A stretch of DNA of 64,000 nucleotides from Anopheles merus (Eukaryota; Arthropoda; Insecta; Diptera; Culicidae): assembly GCF_017562075.2 (NCBI RefSeq), contig NC_054084.1, positions 25,296,246 to 25,360,245 on the forward strand, in the 5' to 3' direction. Shown here one piece after another: positions 55,721 to 64,000 of the stretch (positions are counted from its first letter, which is position 1; the number at the start of each line of letters is the position of its first letter). Under the pieces are notes generated by a model, which ran no database searches, was not told the DNA's origin, and saw only the letters and a program-made list of their open reading frames with translations. Made by a program: the position numbers and the translations under genes.

Positions 55721-57211
55721 ATGGTTTCGCAGACTGCAGCAGCGGCCGCCCCAGCCGACCCCATCGTGGATGTGGAGATGGAAAGTGCCGAAGATGCGGA
55801 GGCCGCAAAGAAAGACGCGGAGCTGCTGGCGGTCCAGGAAATCCGTGACCATGCTCGACAGATCGACAAGGCGGTCGTGAGCAAGGAGCCGCGCTTCATA
55901 CTGCGCGTGCTGCGTTCGCTTCCGACGACGCGCCGCAAGCTGGCGCTGGTGGTGGTGCGCTCGCTGGCCGTGCAGCTGTACCCGGCCGGACCGGAGCGTG
56001 ACGGCATAATGGCGTACATCGAGGACTATCCGGCCGGGGCACAGGAGCCGGAGCTGCCCCGTCCCCGCGCCGCCATCAAGAGCCCGGTGCCGGAGGTGGA
56101 CGCTTACTTCCATCTGCTGCTTCTGGTGCGCCTGCTGGACAAGAACGATCTGCCGAAGGCGACCAAATGCTCGCAGGATCTGATGGCGAAGGTGGTCGGG
56201 CAGAACCGCCGATCGCTGGATCTGATTGCGGCCAAGAGCTACTTCTACCACTCGCGGGTGGCCGAACTGAACAACGATTTGGAAAGTATTCGCTCGTTCC
56301 TACACTCCCGGCTGCGTACGGCCACACTGAGGAACGATTTCGAGGGCCAGGCGGTGCTGATCAACTGTCTGCTGCGCAACTATCTGCACTACTCGCTGTA
56401 CGATCAGGCGGACAAGCTGGTGAACAAGTCGGTGTTTCCGGAAACGGCCAGCAACAACGAGTGTGCCCGCTTCCTCTATTACCTGGGGCGCATCAAGGCG
56501 GCCAAGCTGGAGTACAGTGTGGCGCACAAGCAGCTGGTACAGGCGCTGCGGAAAGCACCCCAGCAGGCCGCCGTCGGATTCCGCCAGACGGTGCAAAAGC
56601 TGGTGATCGTGGTGGAGCTGCTGCTTGGCGATATACCCGAGCGGAAGGTGTTCCGACAGGCTGCATTGCGCCGCTCGCTCGGCCCCTACTTCCAGCTCAC
56701 TCAGGCGGTGCGGATGGGCAATCTGCAGCGTTTCGGCGAGGTGCTGGTTAACTTTGGCGAACAGTTCCGTCAGGATCACACGTTCACGCTGATCATTCGC
56801 TTGCGGCACAATGTCATCAAGACGGCGATCCGTTCGATCGGCCTGGCGTATTCGCGCATCAGCCCGCAGGATATTGCGCGCAAGCTGGGCCTGGATTCGC
56901 CCGAAGACGCCGAGTTTATCGTGGCGAAGGCGATCCGCGACGGCGTGATCGAGGCCACGCTCGATCCCGAGAAGGGGTACATGCGCAGCAAGGAGAGCAC
57001 CGACATCTACTCGACCCGTGAACCGCAGCTCGCTTTCCATCAGCGCATTTCGTTCTGTCTGGATCTGCACAATCAGAGCGTGAAGGCGATGCGCTACCCG
57101 CCCAAGTCATACGGAAAGGAGCTGGAAAGCGCCGAGGAGAGACGGGAACGGGAGCAGCAGGATCTGGAGCTGGCGAAGGAAATGGCCGAGGAGGATGACG
57201 ATGGATTCTAA
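55721..57211 (+). CDS. Rpn3: 26S proteasome regulatory subunit Rpn3 (PSMD3, Dox-A2), 496 residues
   Basis: Single coding exon starting MVSQTAAAAAPADPIVDVE, with an Ala-rich, acidic N-terminus. TPR-like helices occupy the middle (AYFHLLLLVRLLDKNDL, AAKSYFYHSRVAEL), and a PCI domain covers about residues 280-430 (FTLIIRLRHNVIKTAIRSI, ISPQDIARKLGLDSPEDAEF, IEATLDPEKGYM). It ends in the charged tail ERREREQQDLELAKEMAEED. Rpn3 is a lid subunit of the 19S regulatory particle, in the cytosol and nucleus. In flies and mosquitoes the same gene has been called Dox-A2 (family knowledge). Signal for polyadenylation at 57389-57394. Confidence 0.97.
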   Translation: MVSQTAAAAAPADPIVDVEMESAEDAEAAKKDAELLAVQEIRDHARQIDKAVVSKEPRFILRVLRSLPTTRRKLALVVVRSLAVQLYPAGPERDGIMAYIEDYPAGAQEPELPRPRAAIKSPVPEVDAYFHLLLLVRLLDKNDLPKATKCSQDLMAKVVGQNRRSLDLIAAKSYFYHSRVAELNNDLESIRSFLHSRLRTATLRNDFEGQAVLINCLLRNYLHYSLYDQADKLVNKSVFPETASNNECARFLYYLGRIKAAKLEYSVAHKQLVQALRKAPQQAAVGFRQTVQKLVIVVELLLGDIPERKVFRQAALRRSLGPYFQLTQAVRMGNLQRFGEVLVNFGEQFRQDHTFTLIIRLRHNVIKTAIRSIGLAYSRISPQDIARKLGLDSPEDAEFIVAKAIRDGVIEATLDPEKGYMRSKESTDIYSTREPQLAFHQRISFCLDLHNQSVKAMRYPPKSYGKELESAEERREREQQDLELAKEMAEEDDDGF

Positions 57212-57388
57212 GCACTCGGCAGCAAAAAAACAAAAGGAACATCAACATCAGAGCAAAGCTGACACGCGCCCTGATGTATCCAAGCGTTTGGAGTGTTGGA
57301 GAGCGTAACTTACAGAACACAAACTCCAGAAATAGGTTCATTTAATGGTTTGTTCGTCGTGCAAAATGCGTATTTCCCTTTTTTGAAT

Positions 57389-57394
57389 AATAAA
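57389..57394 (+). terminator. Rpn3 polyadenylation signal
   Basis: AATAAA 178 bp after the Rpn3 stop. Confidence 0.65.
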
Positions 57395-60300
57395 GATAGG
57401 AACTGCAACAATTTCTACACCTAAAACGGGTTTTGAGTACTTTCATGTGGTCAGTTCTATGGAAAACACGCGAAATATACATCTTACTAAATTACGCGAA
57501 ATTATTATACGAAGTATCTTGACTGAATATCAATGTAACATAAGCTAATTTTATAAGATGTAATGATAATGAAGCCGGAGTTGTAGATTATCGTGAAATT
57601 TAAATTGCTTTCTGAACGCTCCTGAAGCCGAATGTCAAGCGGTAAAGAAATTTAACATACTGGGCCTGATTTTCAAGAAAATTAATGATGGCTTATTTGT
57701 TATAGATTATTTTGTTGTTAGTTGCTGTGGTTTAGCAAAATGAAAGAACTGATTTATACAGCAAACAACAGCTAAATACGCTTTTATAAAATTGTACAAC
57801 CATTTTACCCCATTTTATGTTCAAAATAAACCGGTCGACCAACCGGAGTTTTCGTTAAAAGTTGGCGTTTTTTGACAGTAGCTTCGTTAAAAGGTGGTCG
57901 ATTGCAGCAAGCAAATCTGTGCCCAGATTTCGTTGCCAAGCAAGCGGAACGATTTGTCGGAGCCAGAACCGACCGAGAGACATTTCTTGTCGCGTTTATT
58001 TTCTGTAGCAGCTCGCGTACTCCATTGTGTGTTCGGAAATTGTAGTGTTAAAAATTGGTGTGGTCAACGCGGAAACAAAACGCATAAAACACGCTTCGCA
58101 GCGGGAACCGATCCAAGCGCGTCCCTGACTGCTTTCCTGTGCGATTGCGGAGAAAAAAGGTATGCTGCGGTTTCGGAGCGGAAGGATACACTCAGATGAT
58201 CACAGCGACAGCGGCCAGTGTAGGGGAAAGGATTTTCTTTACGAAAATAGCGGGGCAACACACCGACCCAATAATGGTGGATGGGTATGAAAACCGAACC
58301 CGACAGTGCGTAATTAGAAACACTATTCTAATGCTTCCCCCGGGTTGGTTTGGTTGGCGGAACCTGAACGCGTGCCTGCCAGTGAAGTAGATAAGAAGAA
58401 AACAGACTCGCAAGAAACAGGCGAACTGTGGAAAACTGCACAGTGTGCATGGGTGTGTGTGTATGTGTGCGCGTGTGAGTGGGTTTGCCTGCAAAAGATC
58501 GCAGTAATCCGCGGCGGGGCGACCCATCACTTTTGACAGCCGCAGCAGCGTATCTCGGGCTGTAGCAACGATTCTAGAGTGAACCATTTTCCGGCCATAA
58601 CGGAACGAGAGATCGCGTGGAGCGTCCGGTGCCGCTCTGCACGAAGAAAGTGTCCCAGGTTTAAGCACCCCCCGTCTACGCCCTCACTCAACACAACCCG
58701 GATGAAAGGCCACCGAGGAAGGAGAAGGAGTGTTGTTCTTCGTTGACAGTGTACATGCCCCGTGTGCATGTGTGTGTGTGTGTATGGGTATCTAGTTGTG
58801 TGGGCTTGTGCGTACACGGTTGAAATATGTGCGTGTATGTGTGCTATGTGCAGTTTATATTTTTTTTTCGTTGCGGAAAAGATTAATTTTCTCAGGGACA
58901 TCAACCACACAAACCAGAGCCGTGCCGACGAGGATTGTTGTGAAGAAAGTGTTATCAAAGTGTTGAATGGAAGATAAAAATATTCTCTGCCTGCAGCCTG
59001 TTGGCTCGACACGGGGGATGTACATTTTTTGGAGAGGACTGTAAAAAACTTCTCGGAAGGGCCGAAATGACGAATCCTCCTCTGGTGCGTATCGCGAACT
59101 CTCTAGCCCGTGTGTGTGTGTGTGTGTGTGTTCTGGCGGAAGATTAGAAAGGCTTCGGCCCAAACGGCCCAAGCGCAATAGGCGGAAGGTTAATGGGTGA
59201 TTTTTGATTCACTGTGAGACTGGGTCGGTGCATCGGGCTCGGGCGAGTGCAGCACCCTTGGCCCAAATTTATGTCACAGCATCACACATGCACACACCTC
59301 CCCGCCCCCATGCACACCGGTGGAACATGCCCAATAGCGCCCTTTCGTGTAGCAATTAGCAATAGTTTTGTATAAAAATGAAACTTTTCGCTCAATTTGC
59401 GTCGTTTAGAAGTCTTCTAGATGTTTGTAAACCCAGCCTACGGTGCCATTTTGAACGGGATTGCAACCAGTTGTCGATGACTCCTCCTTGCCACTCACTC
59501 TGCTTGCTCTGATGACAAAGTTTAGTTGCACATTTGTGCGTGCGTGCGTGCGTTTCTCGCTACACGGGTATGCTCGAGCATTGCACACTCCTCTCTGTGT
59601 GAGTGTGCGAAGAAAGCAGCTAGGGAGCACACAGAAGTGGAAAAAACACTAGGCAAATCGCGGAAAGAACGTGGTGCGTGGGGGATGGTGGGTCAGGGGG
59701 TCCCATCCACTATGGTGTGGTGTAATAGTAGTAGATTAAGCGACAGTAGTGCTTTCCTCTGCACTGAGAAATTGTAATATTGTATTGTTTTTGTCTCTTT
59801 TCCTCTTTTAGGTGGGCATTGCGCCTCCAGTCGGATAAAAACTACTCCCTCTATTGATTGGTGACCAATTGGGGAGGTGCGTAGAACGACAGGAAAACCC
59901 CCCTACCCGCTGTAGAAGTTCTTGCGGATGCAGACATGAATGATACATGGCTCACAGCTATAAGGACAGCTGGACAAATGCATGCTACTATTTAACGCTG
60001 GGCCGTGCAGAGAATGGACGTAAGCCAAACGACGGCGCCGGGTGTGTACGTGAACTACTAATTGACTGGAATCGGCCGATCAGGTGTACGGTTTACCATC
60101 AGCACTGCCGCTAGCGCGTGCCCCTTGGTGAATACCTACTGCCCTGGTTAAGGGGCCAGGCCAGACCAGGTCAGACCAGAAAGTGGCTCAAAGGCCAACC
60201 AACCGTCTACTGGTTTGAGGGAGAAAGTAAACAAAGACCGTCGAACAGAACGACCACAATAACGCTCGTCAGCAACGTGTTACTGCAACACCGTACACAG

Positions 60301-60454
60301 CACGCACCAACACATCGGATCGGTAAACGACCACACTACTTTTGGCGGTGCGAAAAAAAAGAAAAGAAAGGAAGAAAACAACCTCCACAAACGAAACAGA
60401 GCAACACAAACCCCGAACTTCGCGTGCACCGTAGAATCAAATGTGTTGCTGGAA
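57395..60454 (+). promoter_or_regulatory. Upstream region and leader of the ZCCHC14-like gene
   Basis: No gene seen. A strong pyrimidine-rich acceptor (TTTTCCTCTTTTAG) ending at 59811 suggests the leader exon runs from 59812 to the ATG at 60455. Candidate upstream donors exist, for example GTATGC near 58160. GT microsatellites lie near 58765-58785 and 59108-59131. The leader has several short upstream reading frames. Confidence 0.4.
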
Positions 60455-60458
60455 ATGA
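60441..60458 (+). promoter_or_regulatory. Five-codon uORF overlapping the main start as ATGA
   Basis: ATG at 60441, sense codons TGT TGC TGG AAA, then TGA at 60456-60458, which overlaps the main ATG at 60455-60457. Translation of the uORF would end exactly on the main start codon, a geometry used for reinitiation. Confidence 0.55.
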
Positions 60459-60987
60459 TTTGTAACGAGGACGTCGTCGGTTGGTTCAGAGATCTGAAGA
60501 GCTACAGCAGAATAGACACGATGTGCATCATGCTGAACATGTGCCTGCCGTTCGAGCTGCGGTTCCTCGGCACGTACCTGGAGGAGCTGGGCCGGCGGGA
60601 CGCACCGGAGCTGCGCGGTGCCGAGCTGAAGGTGAACAATCCGCAGGAGTTCATCGCGGACATTGCATCGGGCGAACCGACCGACCAGCGGATCCGGCGC
60701 AAGATGGCCCTGTTTCTTGCGCTGTACCGGGCGTGCAACCATGCGTACGCGAACGAGCTGTTCAAAACGCTCGAGGGTTGGGGCGCGCGGCCCGATCTGC
60801 AGCGGCTGTTCGAGGAGGACGATCAGCAGGAGCTGCTGCTCGTGTACACGATGGCCACCAATCATCCGGTGTTTTCGTTCGAGCAGCGGTTGCACTGCGG
60901 CGAAATTTTTAGCAAGCTGAAATCGCTGGAACTGAAAGCAGCTGCTAGCCCACGGTCGGGGGAGCGTGAGGAGGTGGCGCTCGAGCA

Positions 60988-61020
<33 letters not shown>

Positions 61021-64000
61021 CCATCACTCGCAGCAGCAGCAACAGCAGCATCTTCATCAGCACCATCAGCAGGCACCATCGCAGCATCATTCGATGGATT
61101 CGTTGCATAGCAATAGTCCGCAGCAATCGCCAATACAGCAGCAGCAGCAGCAGCCACACCATCAACAGCATCAACCGCAGCATCTACAAAACTCGACACC
61201 TCCGCCGGCCGTGCCGCCACCGCCCGGTACGGCAACGCTTCACGCACTGCCACCGAATGCGGCACTGTCGATGCAGAATCTTCCCCAAGGGCCGTCCTCG
61301 CTCGGGCAGCCAATCACGCTGACCTACGCAGGATTGCCAGGATTGACGCAGGTAAGGGGCTGGTGAAGGGGTCGTTTTTACGGGTACTAGTGGTCAAGAA
61401 CACAAAGAAAAAGAATTTTCCATGATAAACATTTTGCGCGATTATTTTCGACTCAAAGCAAGTGAATCATTAATGTACAATATCATCGCTTATTGTCGCT
61501 ACAGACGCTTGCTAACGATGTCACGCTTACTACGACGCACTTCCTGGACCCAATGCATTCGCTGCCGGTGCAGACAGACTTTACGATTCCTCCGCCAGGA
61601 CCACCAGCCGGAACCGTGTCATCGCGGTGGGTTCAATCCGTTTACCAGCAGGTAACAAATAATCTATCATAATGATTAAAAAAAGTTCGATCTGCTATTG
61701 TGTCCAGCTTCTGATAATTTGTGTCAATTTATTTCTTCCTCCTCTTTTTCGCTGCTGCTGTTACACTTCTATCAGCTATCTTATCCGCCTCCGTCATCAT
61801 CGCCCCATATGAGCAACCCATCATCGCCGATTCACAGTCGCACGACAAGTCCAACCCGCATTCACCCGAGCAGTGTGCAGCATCGAATAAGCCGCAACCA
61901 GCAGAATGACCAGCAGCAGCAACAACAACAACAACAACAACAACAACAGCAGCAACAACAACAGCAACAACAACAGCAGAATCAATCGCAAATGCAAAGC
62001 TTAAAATCTGTTGATGAGGTAGCGAAGAACTACTCGCGGGAAGGTTGGCCAAGGAAAGATCTAACGTTGGGTTTTTGCCTTTCCCAGGACCAGACGATGG
62101 TGATGCTGAGCCAGATGCAGCTGCGAAACGGCATTCGGCAAGCGCACAACACGTTGCCGCGACAATCGAAACAGAGCTACGTCAGTCAGCAGCTTCCGCC
62201 ATATCATCACCAGCAGCAGCAGCAGCAGCATCATTCGCAGCAGCGGGATAGCGGTGGCAGTGGGATCTACCATACGGCAAACTACAACGTCAAGGGTGTC
62301 GGTGGCATGATGATGGACATCATGAATCATCAACCGAACTCAACCGGCAGCGATTCGGGCAGCTCGATCGGTTCCACGGGCGACGTGTCGCCGCCGGAAA
62401 CGCCCGGCGTGGTGCCAGCGACCACCATCTCCACGATTCCACACGTCCGCTCGAATCGCTCGAGCAACATGCGCAACATAAACGGCCGGCTCGAAAAGCC
62501 TTACCCACCAATGTCATACTCACAGATGCATCAGCTACAGCAGACGGTTGCGCAGCAGCAGCAGCAGCAACAGCAGCAACAGCAGCAACAGCAGCAGCAA
62601 TTTGCCGCATCCGACCTCATGGTTACGAGTACGGCACAGAATTTTCTGACCACCGGCACGACTAACGGTGCTACGATGAGCAGCACCGGCAACAATGGGG
62701 CCACTGGCAGCGGCGTTGTGTCGGGAGGGGTGCTGATCAACCAAGCCGCTGTCGCTGTCCAACCGCAGCCGGGCCAGTTTGTGTACGCGGGTACACCGGC
62801 CACCTTTCCGCAGGTAAGCGTATCGCACCGGTCCGTCGCTAGTGCGGCCCTGCCGCACGGTACCGCCTTCCGGACGGCGCCGGCCTACGCGCAGACAATT
62901 CAGCAGCAGCAGCCACAGCAGCAAGCGGCCGAACCGATACTTTACCAGTACCATCCAACGGCGGTGGTGGCCGCTACCGGTGTGCCGGGCCAGACGGTGG
63001 TAGCTAACAGTACGCTAGCGTTTCTGCCTCCGCAGCCGGCATCGACGGTAGCTAGCACGCAGACCGGTCTGCCCGGTGCCGTTCGGTCGTCCCCCTCGCC
63101 CCAGATCGGTTTGCTACAGCAGACCAAGGTGCCTGGTGGTGGCGGTGGTACAGTAGGCAGCAGCTCGGTGGGAGTGTACGGAGCGACCAGCGCGCTGCCG
63201 TACACGAGCGCGGCACCGTCGTGTTACAACTGCGGCTCCCTGAAGCATACCGGCCTCGATTGCCCGGAAGCGTCGATGGAGGATATGACGCGAACGTCTA
63301 ACTTCACGCTAGATTACAACACAATAAGCAACAGTGCGACGTCGCCGAGCACGGTAACAACGCCGACAACCACCACGATACCGTTACTGACCGGTGGAGC
63401 GCATAGCAATAACAACACGACGCCGGGAGCGGGCGTCAGTCCCTCCGTGGATCTGTCCGCGGGCATATCCACCAGCGGGGTGGCATCCGGGGAGAGCGGC
63501 ACTGCAGCTAGCAACAGTAGTAGTAGTAGTAGCAGCAGCAGCAGTAGTAGCAGCAGCAACAGTAGCAACAATAGCAGCAATACTACAAGTGGCAATGGTA
63601 ACAAAAGCAACAATAGTACCAGTCTCAGCAGCAATATGATCAGTGCCAGCAGTAATAGCAATAACAACAATAATAACAACAACAACAACCATCATCATCA
63701 ACAGCATCATCATCATCATCACCACCACCATCATCACGCCAATAGTGGAAGCGTGAGCAGCAGCAGCAGCAGTAACAGCAATAACAGCTCCATGGATGTG
63801 CCCTTGACCAGTAGCCTGTTGCCGGTGGACGGTGTCAGCGGCAGCAACAACAGCAGTGCCAGCAGTGGCAACAGTGGTGCTGCTGCTGCCCCTGCCATGG
63901 GACTCAGTGGCAGCACTGCTAGCGCCAGCAGCGGCAACAACAGCGCCAGCGGCACTAGTGGTGGTAGTAGTAATAGTAGCAATCTCGTTAGTGCTAGCGG
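60455..64000 (+). CDS. ZCCHC14-like protein with CCHC zinc knuckle (3' end beyond window)
   Basis: Exons 60455-61351, 61505-61651 and 61776 to the window edge, phase 0. Residues 1-160 (VVGWFRDLKSYSRIDTMCIM, LPFELRFLGTYLEELGRRDA, LVYTMATNHPVFSFEQRL) match the N-terminal block of vertebrate ZCCHC14/ZCCHC2. Long Q/H runs follow (60985-61190, 61914-61980, 62545-62600). A CCHC knuckle, CYNCGSLKHTGLDC, is at 63222-63263, followed by EDMTRTSNFTLDY and then very long Ser, Asn and His runs to the window end. Human ZCCHC14 recruits the poly(A) polymerases TENT4A/B to RNA; this gene lacks an obvious SAM domain, which ZCCHC14 has, so it may resemble ZCCHC2 in part. A 69-bp stretch, 62019-62087, may be a short intron or translated. 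Start is the first in-frame ATG. Confidence 0.82.
63511..63760 (+). repeat. Coding trinucleotide runs: poly-Ser, poly-Asn, poly-His
   Basis: AGT/AGC, AAT/AAC and CAT/CAC repeats in frame encode long Ser, Asn and His runs after the zinc knuckle of the ZCCHC14-like gene. Confidence 0.85.

Noticed and set aside
57560..57640. ATGATAATG and CTGA words suggesting another C/D snoRNA
   Set aside because: Box C is imperfect, no terminal stem, and no host intron.
63314..63982. Minus-strand frames of nearly pure leucine or methionine and valine
   Set aside because: Reverse reading of Ser/Asn/His codon repeats; low complexity only.

Overview
This is a 64 kb piece of an insect nuclear genome, most likely a mosquito of the genus Anopheles (inference). 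It has animal-type split genes with short GT-AG introns, GC-rich exons in AT-richer spacers, many CAG/CAA, CA and GA runs, and proteins that read as dipteran orthologues (U-shaped, Suppressor of deltex, UAP56, Rpn3). There are no bacterial operons and no CRISPR array. Splice sites were chosen by reading-frame continuity and family similarity recalled from memory; no alignment was run.

Layout. 1-1456 (+): last four exons of u-shaped, followed by a long 3' UTR and a spacer with MITE-like repeats. 6038-8068 (-): Iwr1/SLC7A6OS. About 8.8-10.3 kb: a 5'-truncated non-LTR retrotransposon lying between GGAATC-rich repeats. 10.9-15.8 kb: two convergent ZAD-C2H2 zinc-finger genes. 17.4-18.3 kb (-): a NEURL2-like gene. 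20.3-21.9 kb (-): a CCDC9-like gene. 23.9-24.5 kb (+): NDUFS6. 25.8-27.3 kb (+): HAX1. 31.6-35.4 kb (-): Su(dx), a C2-WW4-HECT ubiquitin ligase. 39.9-44.2 kb (+): UAP56/Hel25E (DDX39B), with a C/D box snoRNA in each of two consecutive introns.

The stretch 45-57 kb is dense and rich in mitochondrial genes: carnitine acetyltransferase (-), mRpS14 (-), a SWSAP1-like RecA-fold gene (+), PDE12 (-), FOXRED1 (+), TMCO1 (-) and Rpn3 (+). Several of these are divergent pairs with short shared promoter intervals. From 60.4 kb to the window end (+) runs a ZCCHC14-like RNA-regulator gene with very long Q/S/N/H runs.

The most notable observations are: (1) the HAX1 stop codon (TGA followed by C) is followed in frame by 207 uninterrupted sense codons that include a hydrophobic segment, a strong candidate for stop-codon readthrough; (2) paired, related C/D snoRNAs in UAP56 introns carry a guide matching a conserved large-subunit rRNA sequence; (3) one zinc-finger protein contains a three-finger module repeated three times, with the middle finger lacking its last histidine each time; (4) a five-codon uORF overlaps the ZCCHC14-like start codon as ATGA.
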